This document shows, one piece after another, positions 25,547-39,450 of a DNA stretch of 64,000 bases (the stretch's first letter is position 1; each line of letters opens with the position of its first letter). The DNA is from Hymenolepis diminuta. Taxonomy: Eukaryota > Platyhelminthes > Cestoda > Cyclophyllidea > Hymenolepididae. Under the pieces are notes generated by a model. That model searched no databases. It was given only the letters and a program-made list of their open reading frames with translations, and had not been told where the DNA came from. The stretch covers positions 1,076,884 through 1,140,883 of the forward strand of contig CAADRB010000009.1 of NCBI GenBank assembly GCA_900708905.1. The letters run 5' to 3'. Made by a program: the position numbers and the translations under genes.

Positions 25547-25741
25547 ATGCGCTTATGCGACTGCCTATTGATTAGTTTCTGGCTCTCCCTTCCCCTCTCC
25601 ACCCCCACTCCACCCCCCACCAATCTGTCCACTTGTTTTCGCGCTTCTCTCCTAACGTATCCCGAGCTTTTTAGCCTACTCTCCCACTTCGGAAATATAT
25701 TTTGGAGAAAACAAACTTCACTTCAAGCTTTGCTAGACTGA
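25547..25741 (+). CDS. Candidate small secreted or membrane protein (64 aa), unrecognised
   Basis: The frame starts with ATG about 130 bases after the TATA-like element at 25413, behind a purine-rich leader suited to a 5' UTR. The first 17 residues (MRLCDCLLISFWLSLPL) resemble a signal peptide or membrane anchor. A Pro/Thr-rich stretch (STPTPPPTNLST) follows. It ends in TGA at 25741. It may be a complete small protein, the first exon of a longer spliced gene, or a chance frame in a pyrimidine-rich tract of a non-coding RNA. I know no homologue. The promoter-like context is what lifts it above other frames of this size. Confidence 0.25.
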   Translation: MRLCDCLLISFWLSLPLSTPTPPPTNLSTCFRASLLTYPELFSLLSHFGNIFWRKQTSLQALLD

Positions 25742-27129
25742 TTTAATTTGGAAGGAGATATTATACTTTTGAGAATACACATAAATGCATTTTCGCGTTC
25801 TAAGATCACGCGAAAACACTTGAAATCGGTGACAGTCACCTTGATGTCTGAAAAGTGTTATTTTGAAATAGTAGTAAAAATTAGTTTAAGTAATAAAAGA
25901 TAGGCAAAATTTAGGCACTTGGAGGGGATAAAAAGCGAATCTAATTAAGTATCATTTGGTTAAGCCTTTAGATTTTACTTTGCCAAGGAATTGTTTCACT
26001 ACCAAGATCGTTTGATAGAAGATCCTGTCAAGGCTGATCGATCAGATTTTGGAATTTTAACTGTTATTTTAAGGAAAAAAAAGTTTTCTCGGTTTTCTTT
26101 TCTAAACTACAGTTGCGGTTTTCATATAGTAGTTTATTTTGTTTCGAATCCCTAAGCTTCCCTCCTTTTAACACAATGATCTTTACTTAAAATAAGGGAT
26201 CTTATAGAGGTTAAACTATTGATGAATGACCGTTGTCTTTTAATATTTCAGTCAATTGCTGGAAAATTTTCGGAATTATTCACAAACAGCATATCTAATT
26301 ACGGTCTATTAACTTTCGTACTGATTAGATTAACCTGAAAAAGTTATCGGTTATATGATATAATATCATCTTGATTAAATGTACTAAATAACTTTATTAA
26401 TTCTTATGATTAACTTATTTAACATCCAAGGTCAAATCGGCAAATTCAATGTAAGTCCTCAGCTATGCGAGGAAGTAGGGATTACGATTCAATGTGGATT
26501 AATCTTTTTCAGCTTTTGCCCACTTAACTAGAAATGCTAGTTTACACACTCCGTTTGCTAATACAGTCGAATGACCTTGATACAATAATGATTTAATTTG
26601 TGCACGTATAAGTCAAAAAAGTTCAAAATTGTGTTCAACACACCGAAAAAATTACCGCTCAAAGCAGCGTCCCTGCCTTCAATTTTGTTTTAAACACTCA
26701 TGGTAAGTTTACAGAAGTCAGACCTTTCAGACAATTTTGCATCAAGGCGATGCTAAGAAATAAGCGTGAATCGTGCTTGAAAACCAAAATTGCATTTCTG
26801 CAATTTTGCAATTTTGAACTAGTTAATTCCTCGCCCTTTCTCTCAACACAAGAGAGCTAAGCAATCATGCGCGCTTAGCAACGGAGACTCAGTGTTATAG
26901 TAGCAGCTTTTATCACCAGCTGCTTTAGAGGTTTGCCTTATTTCTGTAAAGCAGTGTTAACTATTGTTAACTGAAACAAAATTACAGTTACCATTCGATA
27001 ATTATTTTATGATAACAAAGTAAGATGAAAGTTTTCCGAAATGAAAATAAAGTTTAAGACTTTTTTGCAATGTGATTGAGAAGTAATACCCTATTTTTCA
27101 TAAAAAAACAAACGCTGGACAAAGGCATA
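25742..27129. other. Non-genic AT-rich DNA
   Basis: No gene is recognised. A short direct iteration of GCAATTTT-type units occurs near 26795-26815. Confidence 0.45.
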
Positions 27130-27325
27130 TAACACAGGGTTTCATTTGAAATCCAAATTGTTCACGTGCAGTTCTTGAACCGCTGGGGAATCCATTATAG
27201 AACCCCTGGTCGTGGGTATTGTAGGGTGGTCCCCGACGGTCCATGCATCCTTCAGAGCATTTAATTCTATTGAAATCTACCACAATCTTTGTAATCCAAC
27301 AACTGATTTCCAAACTCCATAGCTT
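27130..27325 (-). repeat. R1 dispersed repeat, copy E (opposite orientation)
   Basis: On the minus strand it reads GGAAATCAGTTGT, then AATGCTCTGAAGGATGCATG, GACCGTCGGGGACC, GGGGTTCTATAATGG and GCGGTTCAAGAACTGCA, which is the family order. The GGAAATCAGTTGT block is shared with copy F at 39.45 kb. The 87-codon minus-strand frame at 27098-27361 is a product of the repeat. This copy shows that the family inserts in both orientations. Confidence 0.55.
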
Positions 27326-29849
27326 GTCAATAACCTTACGAGTTCTCAACATTTTAAACAAAAGGATGATAATGAAAAGTTACTCTTAGATCGCCCTAAT
27401 GTCTCTGAAATAAGCTTTCTATACTACAGAATAAAAAGGCCTATGACCTTCATTTTGATTTTGAGATCAATAACAAGGTAAGGCAGATTTAGATGAATCT
27501 GAGTCGGATTTTAGCTTAGCCCTCCCCTCATCTTCTTTTACTTAAGAGTAATTGAATTATAGGATGCCATTTATCTCCTTAACTTTCCTAAATTTGCATG
27601 CCTATTAGCAGTCTACTGTTAAACACCTGAGCCCGTTATTACGATTATCGTTAATAAGCGCCTTCTCAATTCCCTAACACCGAAAATGGGTACAGAAAAT
27701 TGCACACGCAGGTACAATAATTCAAAAACGCATGGTTTAGAATCCTTGTTGTGATTAAACAGCCAAATTTCATCCCATTTCCGTCTAAGCACCTGTTTAT
27801 AATCAGACTAATTTTATTTGTGGAGGGTTATTTTTTCCCAATTGGGATAGTTGAGGTTCAGATAAAATTTTCCTAAGGCATTTTCTTTCCTGTGAGGGCT
27901 TAAAAAACTCCAGTCTTCCCTTCTACGTTTGCGTCTCAAAATTCTTAAGGGGTAAATTTTTAGTGTTTCTCCATCGTCGAGTGCCCCATCGATAATATTT
28001 TGAGAAGAATCTTAACTTCTCCAGGGATACAGTTTTGCGATACACCATCACTCGGCCTTCAGTATTGCAAATTAACATCCATAATTAAATGGCACAACAT
28101 GGGATGCCTTTGTTTAATGGGAATGGTAAGTCTATAGTAATAAAATGCAAGTCTGTTTTAAGTGAAAAATAAAAAAATACGGGAATAAGATCAATTTTCG
28201 TACAGCTGCTTGCTTCCTTTAGCTCAGTTTTCACCATCAGACGTAAAACTATATAATAAAAGAGAAAATATATAGTAACGTTCTGTAAAATTTTGAAACA
28301 TGTGCTGTCATAACTCTTCCAGAACACGTGAGAAAAGAAAAATATATGCTAAACCGGCAGTTTATGTTTTGAAGCTTTAAGTATTTTCATTTCTAGTTCC
28401 TTTACAGTGAGTTCCGTTTTATTTTACATACGCCATCTCGAAATGATGTGAAAAACCAATCCATACGAGTTTGATTTATTTATTTATTCCCCTGACAGAG
28501 CAAAAATAAATTTTAAAACATTCAAACGCGTAGGAAGGGAAATATAGTTCAGTTTTAGGAGGAAGTAGGAGCTGCATGAGTGAGTCGGGGAATCCGAAGA
28601 ACCGAAATTCATCCCAACTCCGGAATCATCAGTTCAACTACACTTTCAAGTTTAAGTTTGACGAGACTTTTCTCATCTCAACAACGCTTTCTTTAAATGG
28701 AAAATCTGGATGACATAATGTCTTGTGAATTTTTAGCCATCCCTTTTACACCTAATTTTCGTTGGACTCATCTACTAGACAAATGACTTTATCAGCTGGG
28801 TGATTATCTTTGGGTATGGAAATTTTGAGATACCACTTTGTTAGCAAGGGTTTGATTTAATAATTTATAAATAATAATTGTTCAGATTGGGTAAAGCTAT
28901 TTGAGACATTTGTCCTTTAAAGGAATTGCGAAAAAGAAACGGAACTGGAACACTTAAATTTCATTGAGTTTGCTACGTTTGATCTCTTTCATAATCAAAA
29001 CTGGAAACATTGTTGAATGTGCATGCGAATCTTAGATTATGCCAACGAGCAGCTCCAAAGATAAAAGTGTTAACACTGCTAAGTTTTTTATCCGATCATT
29101 ACTGGGCAAACACATTTTTTGACTGGTCTTTGAAATGGTCTAGGAGATAGACACTTACGACAGTCCTCACAAAATTGCCTTAAAAGCTAAGTTCCAAGTG
29201 GACGTCTTAAATAGCCTAAGTCGTGAAGCTCTCCAATGGAAAGAAGCTCAAATCATTTAATAACTCTTTATTTTCAAAATCAAAATTTGAAAATGTTACT
29301 TGCTTATTCGCTCATTGAATGTAATATTGTATCAAACCTATCAGGAAATTAGGCACACAACCTGAAAGAATAGTATCACCATAGAACTACGACTTCGTTC
29401 TAGTTCTTATCGATGGTTCAAAAGAAGTAACCGCTAAAGTGAACCCATTCGTAATTCAAAGACTTTATTAAAGTTTCACGGAAAGGTTTTTTAGAGGAAT
29501 CCGCTGAACAAGTCCTTCAAGCTTCACGGTTTTGTGGGATGTAGCGTAGCAGCATTCAAAAGAATTTTTATTTCATTGCTACCAGACGCACTTGATATAA
29601 GTGGGTAAATAACTGGCAATATAACAATCTCAGTTAACCCCTTTTATTATTAGTTAGTTTCATTCTATTTTTTGACTTGCATTTTGATTTTCGCAAAACT
29701 GGGAATGAAATTAGGGTAAAAATTTAGTTCAGTATTTTCAATTGGAGAACCTGAAAATACGTATTAAAATGACAGTTAAAGAGATATACATCCAGATTTC
29801 ATATCAAACAAAGTGAGAGAGAGAAATATATTATTTTCTCACAAGTATC
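27326..29849. other. Non-genic AT-rich DNA
   Basis: No gene is secure. A near-palindrome TTATTACGATTATCGTTAAT begins at 27636. A 45-codon frame begins at ATG 28577 (MSESGNPKNRNSSQL) but has no splice, promoter or homology support. Confidence 0.4.
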
Positions 29850-29985
29850 CATCGGTGGCGCATCGGTCACCGTGCACGTCTGTAGTGCTAGCCGGAATGG
29901 TTAAGTCTGGCTACCATAGAGAGTGGCAGAATTCGAACCAATCAGGAGGAGGCTCCTTGCGACAACTCTCTACACAAGATAAGCG
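29850..29985 (+). repeat. SINE-like copy with internal deletion (copy 3 of 5)
   Basis: The head CGGTGGCGCATCGGTCACCG matches the box A region of the 46 kb copy. It then jumps after TGTAGTGCTAG to the 3' half: GGTTAAGTCTGGCTAC, AGAGAGTGGCAGAATTCGAA, GAGGAGGCTCC and CAACTCTCTACACAAGAT. About 60 bases holding box B are absent. The 3' half is close to copy 4 (33809-33932). Confidence 0.6.
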
Positions 29986-32900
29986 TTGAAAAAACTTTTC
30001 TTAAATGGAAATGGAAATTGTTTTCCCAAAAAGAAAGTATTTAAATATATTTTCGATTCCCATTTTTCCTATTCAGTTAAAGTTATTTTTCACTTCTTTT
30101 TAAAGCGTTCAAACCTTACATTGTCCGGTGTTGCCCTGTATCGATATAGGTTTTTTTAAACACGTATCTAACTCTGTACTTTCAAATTTGGCCCGATTCT
30201 TACTGTAAAATAATGTATAGCAGCTTGTTTAAAATGTTTTTAATATTCCGACATATCTGTAAATGAATCAAAATGACATAATTAGCCATTCATTTGCTAA
30301 AGCTCTGAATTTCATGGAAATGAAATCACCCAAAATTCTGAGATCAATTCATGAAAATTGGACTTTGGAACATTCGGAAATTTTAAAGTGAATTTTTTCC
30401 TTAGGAGAAGGTAGATAACTCAGTGCTTCCAGAATTCAAATGTTCTCTCGATATATTGGCTACATTAAGTACTCTATTTTGATCTTCATTTCTTCCCTTA
30501 CTGAAATTATTTTGCTCTTTCACGTATTCTGATAACATTAAAAGACTGAAATTCTAAAAGTTTTAGTACTTTCATATGGAAAAGAAGAGTAATTGCTGGA
30601 AATTTAGTATTGTCGCTCGGGTACAATTAATTTATTCCCATCTGTATTATCTGTTATCTTAATTTGCTCATTGATTTTTACTAGTTTTCTTCTTTCTTCA
30701 TTTCGTTCAGTCCATGACTCACTTCTAGTCCTTTCAGCGGTTTATTGGTTTTCCCCATTTGTCTAACACAAAGGTTTTGAGCTTCATTCTCTCAATCAAA
30801 ATTTTGGTTTATTCGTTATTAGGTTATCGTCTTCGCTTTCTTTTTACCCAATAAGGATTCTGTCTTCTTCTACACTTGAGTTTGTGAAGTCTGAGAGGGT
30901 TATGGCTTGCTCAATTTTCTCTATCCAACGTTGGTTTCTCTCAAAGATATATGCATTCATGCCTATTAATAGCGATCCCTAAGCTATCGGCGAAGAACCA
31001 AACTTCAGTGGAAGAGAACGCACTATATTTCTGTAATCGAAAGAAACTAAGAAAGAATAGAAATCCCCACATTCACAGTTGAAACCAAACGTTTCAGGAG
31101 TCAAATACCGAATAGTGTACTATTCTCTCATCCCTTATTACTAATGTTAAAATCATGGGTTTTGTTTATTATTGAATTAATTAGTGACGCCAAATTTACG
31201 ATTTGAAAGCCCGTCTGAAGCGTACAAACCTTTTCTTCCCGAAAGGCGCTGCCGATCAATTATTAAATATCGCTCGATCGATTAAAACACATACAATAAC
31301 CTCAGATAGCAAACTGGTGGATAAATCACCTACCAAATAGCCTTTTTATTCTCGAACAATAGTAATTATCTTTAAAAGTTCCATATTCAACCATGATCTT
31401 ACACTACGTTCCGGTCTCTTATGTATGCGTGGATGAACATAAATAAATAAACACTTGGCAGTGTGACTAAACCATAAATGGATATTTAGTGTATATCTAT
31501 GCATGTGGATTATATCTTATAAGCACTCGGCTTTCAAGGACTGAGTGTCCGCGTTAATAAATCTAATTCTACAATAAATTTTCGGGTTGACTTGTCGACA
31601 GCGTTCACCACCATGAACAATGTGTGTATCACGGTAGCTAGGGCCCCTTTGTCTCTGTCATTGTAATGATGTGTATGGAAGAGACCTGAAGGAGGAATGA
31701 TGGCTATCATTGAGTGTCTATATGATATTTTTTGGGTGGATTCCAAAGTAGTGAGAAACGTTTATCATCCACTTTAGTTGTCTCATCAGTTACTTTGATG
31801 CTCAAAAGTTGTTAATTGATAAATGGATGGACAAGTAACCTGTGATCTGGTTAGACTTTGGATTTCGACTGATATTCCGTATCATTTCCCTTTTATGAAA
31901 TGACCGCAAAGAAGTGAGATTTAACGGCGTTAATCGTGCATAACACGATTAGGCATGAATAAGTCATGTGATGCAATGGGGTTGAATGAAACGTGATACA
32001 CATTCGGGTGTGTTTTCAATTCATTTCATGACTCAAGTTCCAATGTGAATGGAGTTATATGAATTTAATTTCCGGTGGTTAATATTTAAACTTGCATTAG
32101 CAACATTGATAGTGGTCGCCTGTACATCGGGGACTTAATTTATCCATTGTAGCCGATGTCCATGGACTAACTTAGCACTTTGCTTCCTGAAGAATACAGC
32201 TAGTTTCCTTTCTATTCTTTTTGTATAACCTAACCTCAAGGTACAAAAAGTGTGCCTTTCAAAAGCTCGGGTTTTGAAATTCTTGAAGTCTACTTAACTA
32301 CAAAGTGTCTGTACTGAATTCGAATTCACGCGTTTGAAACTTAATATCTAGGCGAGTTCAACGAAGCTTTCGAATTAGAAAATGGACTAATTTATTAAGT
32401 GATGGGTGGTTTCATTGGAGGTTCAATAAGAAAGCAAATAACCATATAGTTTTGAGGAAAAATCTGCTTCAATATCAACTTATTATTCTCAGATCTTATG
32501 CAGTTTTTCGCTTATCTGATGATTGTTATGAAAATTCATGAAGAAAATATCGATCGCACATATATCTATTAAATAAAATACGATATTAAAGATCTAATTC
32601 ATGTCTCTTCTCCTTTCTTTTGATAATAATTAGTGTAGGAAAGGAGATATTTCATTCAGAAGAGGAATAAAACCGAAAAGTTATTGCTATAAAGGAGAAA
32701 GTAGTGTGAAGGAAAAAATCGAAACGTAAAACAAGATGAAATAGATGGAGTTTTGATTCACACTCGCATATCTAAAGAGTTTGTTTAGCGGAAATGAAGA
32801 AACCATGGTGATTTAAACAAAATTCCTGAATGCGATCGAGTATATCAAAATAAAACAGGCATTCTATTTATCTATTCTAGCATTTTCGAAAGTTAAAAAA

Positions 32901-33808
32901 TAAGACAATATTCCTAGCCTAGGGAACCTTCCATTATCAAAGACTGAAGCTTATACATGATTTAAAGTAATGTAAGGAAAAAGAAGAATATGCTATTTTA
33001 GGGTCAAGAGATTGAAAAATCATTTAACGAATGTTTATCTTGGGTGAAGGGACTATGGAAGTTCTTTTCATCTATGGAAGAGGTCCCGCATGCCACTTTA
33101 TTTCAAATAAAATAACGAATAAACATCATTTAATAAATGAACCCTCAAAAGTTATGATTTAACCACCTTTGCCGCAATGGAAAATACCCTGTTCAGGTGG
33201 ATAAAATTTTTATTTGGGTTTTAAGTTTTCAAACGGGACATAACTGTCTTATGGGAGGACAAATTCAAAGTAACTTAATACACTTCTGTTATAGTTACCA
33301 AACTTCTTGCTTTGGTGACCGAAAGCCGCCAGGAAATTGTCCCACTGTATTGAAAATTAAGTAACATTAAAGGTTAATTTAAGAGTTAGCTATAGAGTTA
33401 TAAATTCAGCCCTCTTGCTATGTGGGAGAGAAGCAGAATCAGTTCTAATCATATAAGCTCTAGTGATAGTTGAGAAAACATTCATGTAATTGATTTGACA
33501 GACGTGACTTCTGTTAACATTATGAAGGTAATTGATACAGACAGGAGACCCCGAATGCGAGGTAGGTATATGGCAGAAACAATTTGTGAATTTATTTAGC
33601 TGAATGTTTTGCCTCACTGTGAATATGTATATGTTTTGGATTTGCTAACATGAAGATTCAAATCGTGAGAAGCCAATAATGTGCTTTTTTAGAAAAAAAT
33701 AAACAGGAAATCAACTTTTAAACTCCCCGTGGTCATAAAATCAGGTAAAAGAACCTTTCAAAAGAATGGGAAAGAATATAACACATTTTGGAAAGCGTTT
33801 CCAGAATT
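29986..33808. other. Non-genic AT-rich DNA
   Basis: No gene is recognised. A minus-strand open frame ending at 31534 (LATVIHTLFMVVNAVDKSTR in its middle) is moderately protein-like, but has no domain I can name and no splice support. Confidence 0.4.
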
Positions 33809-33932
33809 TATTTTGAGTAGAGGGTTGACATCTTGGAGCCTCCCTAGTAAAAAATTAAATACCGTTACCCCACCTTGTATTAGCCAGACTTAACTAGTGC
33901 TCTTAGCTACTCCGATCACTGGCTGTGCACAG
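33809..33932 (-). repeat. SINE-like copy, 5'-truncated (copy 4 of 5)
   Basis: On the minus strand it shows TGTGCACAGCCAGTGATC, GTTAAGTCTGGCTAATACA, CTAGGGAGGCTCC and CCCTCTACTCAAAAT. The tRNA-like head is missing. 5' truncation with a kept 3' end is typical of copies made by target-primed reverse transcription. Confidence 0.6.
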
Positions 33933-36900
33933 GTGAATACTAAGTTAGTTACTTCGGACTTAGTAGATGAACAAGTTAGCTTTATTGCCACGATTGAATT
34001 TCTACTAGCTGGGTAGTATGGTGGTTTGACGAGTTTGATTAACAATTAGGATAGTTAATCTGAAATGAACGTAACTGATCCATGAGACAGGTCACACGAG
34101 CGCAGAAAAACAGAAAATAAAGAGAAAAGAGAGTTAAAATGAGATCATTTATTGAATATTCACTTCATTCCATTCTTCTTGGTTAAGAAGGAAGTGAAGA
34201 CCAGGAAGTTTAAAGGGGGCAATTTACAGGTTTTTCACTCGATCTAATCTCAATAACTGCAGCTGCTGCATTTAAGTTTCTTATATTCTTGCATTATTTT
34301 TACTGATAATCCATTTTAAATAGGGCTGCTATTTTAAATGACATTAAATACATATAATCAATTTATTGGGTTTTTGAGAAACAAATAACGGACACGTTTA
34401 ATTTATGTTCTTAAATCTTGCATGATTAAAAAACATATTTTGTTGAAAAAATATTACAACTGTTGAATAAAAGGGCCTGTTTTGACAAATATATTAGAAA
34501 ACATAAACAAAAGAAGTAAAAGCTTTTGATTTATTAATCGAAAAAGACTTATCTTTTAGATGACTCTTGTTTTTATGATACTTTTTACAAAAATCAATAC
34601 AGAGTCATTTTTAGGGTCAACATTTGCATCGTTCAATTCTTGTTCGAACAAAGCCGTTCTTTGTCAGTAAAAGAGGCTTCTATTAAATTTATTAGACAAA
34701 ACGTAAAGTAAAGACGAAATGAAACAGTTATTGTAGCAAGGTCAACTGAACGAAAAAACCAAACATATAAGCTTAAATTGTATTTAAATATCTTCATATA
34801 ACCCAGTTTGAAAATCAAAAAATTTTAAATATAAACAAGAGTACTTTAAATAAACATATATAATATTTTCTTGAATTTTCAAAGGTGTATTTTACTTCAA
34901 CTTGCATTTCCAAATGATCAATAATTCTCTGTTTCTACTTTCGGAAATAAACACATCACTTACATCTCGTCATGAAATGGGGTTTAATTCATGTTCGAAC
35001 AAAGCCATTTTAAGAGATCATAGTTTCTGTGCAAGTGCTAACAGAAATTAGTACGCAAAGGACTGAATACAGGATAATCTAGATATTATAGCATTAGGAA
35101 ATAAAGGCACCGAAGAAATGACTTAAGATTCTCTTTTATTATTGCTTAGAAGGACCTTATCATGTCATTGAGACCTAAAAGAAGGTAGCAAGCTAAAAGA
35201 TGCGAGTATCGACCGAATTCGGTACAGTTTGCACTGTAATCTCTAGATCATATGTTAGTGAGAGTTGGTTCTCATCAACTCTCCAGTTTCTCATCTAGAT
35301 CTGAGGTTATGAGAGGCAAAACAAAAGTGAGGTGTTTGATAATCGAGGTGGCTGGGGATGAGTCCAGCAACCTCGACTTATTATGAAGAACAGAATTTAT
35401 TGGGGATGGGGATAAAGATCAATAAAATTTGAAAACAATCAAATCGGAGATGTCTCCAATCCGACAGATAATGAGTTCTGGTAGTAGTTAAATGCAGATT
35501 AGGGGAGCTCCCTACGTCAGTAGATTGACTAGACCATGCTTTGTGTTGCTTCTTATTAGATACCAAGTTGAGAGATCCGATAAATAGCCGAATTTGGCAT
35601 TGCAGAAGGTTAATCAGGCCAATCATTAGCTTATCTGGTTAAATTTTTCGAAGCTGAAACCGGTTCTCATATTCCTAAGTAATTGAAATATATTCCCCCT
35701 TTAAGATTAATTGAAATTTGTACCGAGAAAGCCTCAACGTGCAATCGGCTAATGATAAACAACGCCTTGTTTTGATATTGATCTAATACTTAAATCTTTC
35801 ACTCAACCAGTGCATGTAAACGAAGAGTAATGTAATTAAGGAACTGTGGTATTTATGATTGCTGTCTCAAACGAAAGGTTTGCTTGAGAGATTTATATTC
35901 CTTTGCAAGCATACAAAAGAAACGCATGACTTTAATGCAGAGTGACCCTTTTACAATCTAAAAGCCCGATATCCCAGTTTCCCAGGTAGGGATGGGGGAA
36001 AAAACGCCCCAGTCAGTTAAGCGCAAAACGAACTTTAATAGTGACCTTGAAGTATGCAAGCGGGCCAATAATATTAATACAAGCAAAATAGAGGACATCA
36101 ATAATAAAAATTTTATTTTCTCAAGGGGAAAATTTAATAAAATATTTTTCTCATAACAAAATAATATTTCCGCCTTGACAGACCCTATTAATGTGAAAAC
36201 TATTTCGACGTGATACATATTAAGGACAACACCCATACGCAAATCCTTTAAATGCTTTTTCTCTTTTTGAAAAGTTTCTCATTCATTAAGAGGAAGAGAT
36301 CACGCTCACATACATCTGAGGGAGACAATTTAATAGGAATCCTTTAGTTTTAGTTTACCAAGAAGAAAAGGCAAATTTGTGCATTTCGATCCTGAAACCA
36401 CGATTTGCAGTTGCAGTTAGGATACCCTTGATTTTAAAAATTTCAGTCTTTGAGATTTTTAGCCAAGCTTTTAAGGCAATTGGTCGAAAATTGAAGTAAA
36501 TGTTGGTTTATAATGGGAAGATATCCAATCAATTGCATTTTAATTCAGCCATGCATAGTTACGGTTATCCATGTAAGCATATACTGCTGTTAAGTAAGTT
36601 GTAACAAATTCTAACTTAGGTTAGGTGGACGGCAGCTGGATAAAATTAGTCAAAAGGGTGCAAAAGCGGGCGAGTTTCGACTGCCAAAATTCCTCAGTCT
36701 CTAACGAGTTTTGGAAAATTGACCTGGGACTTCCGACACAGTGAATGGCTGCAGTCACTCCCTCCACTAACATTGAGGGTGTTCCACATCTGTTAATCAG
36801 AGCTAAAAGTCGTATTATTGAAAATAGTTTGTTAACTCATTATATATAACTAATAAATCAGTCTTCTAAAAGCAGTAAACATACAGCTGCATTCGATCAT

Positions 36901-39450
36901 ACTGCCGGCAGAAAAGTATCAAAATTGAGGGAAACAGTGCAGGAGATGGAACAGACTGAAATAGATACTTTCAATCTCTCTCCAATTAGTTAAGCAAAAT
37001 AATGGAAGCACCTTGTGAAAATATAGCAATATAATATATTGGTCAATCTGCAGAAGTCATCATTAAAAACCATTTTAAGGGGTATTAAAAACTTGAAGCC
37101 AAAGTGCTATTGTGAATGGTGAAAACTTTCGATAAAAATATCAATTACCTTTGATCCCAATATTGAGTAAAAGAAGTTTACTGTCATTATTATTGCCTAT
37201 CTGATATCAATGGAAGCCCATTGTGAGACTTACACAAGGGGCAACAGAATGAGTCCATCCATTAAAGAGATTATAATTCATCCATTTATTTGAACGGTCA
37301 AATCGAGTCTTGCTGTAAGGTTTGAAAATAAATGAATGAAGCAGTGAATCACTGTTGTTAAACGATAAAGTTAATGCAAATTTTTCGAAATGTGTTTTTA
37401 TGATTCCTAGAGAGACCTTTTGAAATCATTTCTCAGACCGATTCAAAACTAATTTCTTTGCACGTGAAAGTAGATCTTTCAATATCACTAAATCATCAGT
37501 TATTACAACTCTGGTCGTAAATTTTAGATCTCAAAACAATTAACAATTAGTACTGATATAAATAAGGAATCGAATCCCATGCTGTCGCAATGGGGCTCTT
37601 TAGTGTCTCTTAAGGAGGTCATAAAAACCCGCATTACCCTCCACTACCCACTAAACAACACATTTCACCTGTTGGCAAATATGCAGGTTTGCTAGAGAGA
37701 AACATTTACTCACACTGTCTGCTTGCGTGTCTGCAGAGCACTGAAGAGTAGAAAGGGATCTAAGCAAGACTATGATTACGTAGGATAGAAGGAATGCAAT
37801 GGGGCTGAGTTATAGCTTTAAGCCACGCAGAGGTGGGAGGCATTCTGGAGAGCTAACAGACTCTTCTCTAGGGTGACGAAATGTGGACACGAAAACAAAG
37901 CACGTGTACTGGTTAAAATGGGGGATGACTCAAGTCCCTGGGAAAGCAGTAAGCGGACACGTGAGGGGAATACGCGCGTGCCCACTAATCATTTCCACCT
38001 CGGGAATAAGAAAAAAACGTTTCCTTCTAATTTAGTTATTAAAAAACATCAATCAAATGTCGGAATTTTGTCAAAATAAATTCACTATCAGTTGTTCGGG
38101 TGAGGGAGTTCCTTGTTTTAAAAGAGCATTCTAGATTCTAATTATGGCATTTCCCTAAGGTTTCGAAAGCAACAAGTCGTCTCTATTTGAGGACTCAGAA
38201 AATATGACCGAAATAATTTAACAGATGACCAATACACAACTACAGTTAATCGATTATTTTAACGAAAAAATGGAGAATAAATTCATAATCGTCCTTGTTT
38301 CTATGTCAAATTTTAATTGTGGAATTCGTATTGGAGATGGTTGTGTGTAATTCAGAACATACGCTCTAACTTTAAACTACTTCACAGTGTAAAAATTAAA
38401 CGACAGTCAATGTTGGTTAAGATTATTGATAAGAAAGTTCGTAATTCATTTCTCCTTTTCTAAGGTTTCCCACAAATTCCGTAGCTTTAATTCTTGTCAA
38501 TTAGATGTGTCATAATTGGTCAACAATAAAGGTTGAAAATTTTATTCCAAATCGATAATTTTAAAGTTAACAGTCATGGATGATCACCAGCGACAGAAAT
38601 AACGGGAATAGCCGACTTACAAAATATGTTCTTTTCTCCCTTAAAGTAATCAAAATTTCATCTGAGGCATTGATTTTCATAAATTAGACTATCCTGTGAA
38701 ACAAATTTCATTGTTATTTTTCACCGGAAGTATAGAAACTCATACTTCGGTTTAAGAATCGTAAATGAATTTGCCATATTTATCCCATTCTCTCGTTGCA
38801 TAAACAGTTAAGCGTTCGTCGTTACACTAATCTAGATGGTCTGAAGCACCCAGAAACTTACCGAAATCCGTATAAATTTCCCGGGACAGTAAATTTTATC
38901 GCCTTTCTCTAGAAAAGTAAGTAAATAGCACTTAATACAACTGGCTTAAAAATACACACTTTTAATCAAATTTAAATAGTTTTTGGAGGATCTGACAGTA
39001 CGTTTTTCAGACAATGATAGAATCTTAATTAGCAAAGATTGATGCATTCTAATTTCCTTTATTCTGTCATTCACTCATCCAGTTAGTCTCTACTCATACC
39101 AACCAAGTAGGATCTGGGGGGGGGGGGAGGGCGAAAATTCTCGCTTCCATTTGAACTCCTATTTTTCTTTTATAAATTGTGGAGCGAAAGATAGGTATAT
39201 CCTCTTCTGTCTGCCTTGAGGGTAAGTTGAAAAAAGATTGCGGCTAATTGTTAATTTCAACGAAATTGTGCATCAAGTGGCAAAAAAGAGTGGCTGTTTT
39301 TAGGCGGTGTTAAAATATTGAAAACCCTGATTATTCCGCATGATTTATTTTGGCTCTGCAATCGATCGACTTGCAAATTTCAATTATGCATTTTGCTTGT
39401 TTTTTAGAACCTTTGTTAAGGAATCTGCCAATTTATTAACTCATTATAAA
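33933..39450. other. Non-genic AT-rich DNA with hairpins and a poly-G run
   Basis: No gene is recognised. A GC-richer patch spans 37560-37990 with CACGTG near 37460, 37900 and 37960. A run of 12 G at 39116-39127, followed by A and GGG, could form a G-quadruplex. The paired hairpins near 35.3 kb are listed separately. Confidence 0.4.
35260..35376. other. Two neighbouring hairpins
   Basis: The first is GAGAGTTG (35260-35267), an 8-base loop, then CAACTCTC (35276-35283), with a perfect stem. The second is TCGAGGTGGCTGG (35343-35355), an 8-base loop, then CCAGCAACCTCGA (35364-35376), which pairs at 12 of 13 positions. Equal loop lengths and close spacing are unusual. They could be a structured RNA or chance. 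No known RNA family is recognised. Confidence 0.35.

Noticed and set aside
35350..35376. Hammerhead ribozyme core (GGATGAGTCC)
   Set aside because: The required CUGAUGA and GAAA core elements and the third helix are not present. The sequence is explained by a simple hairpin.
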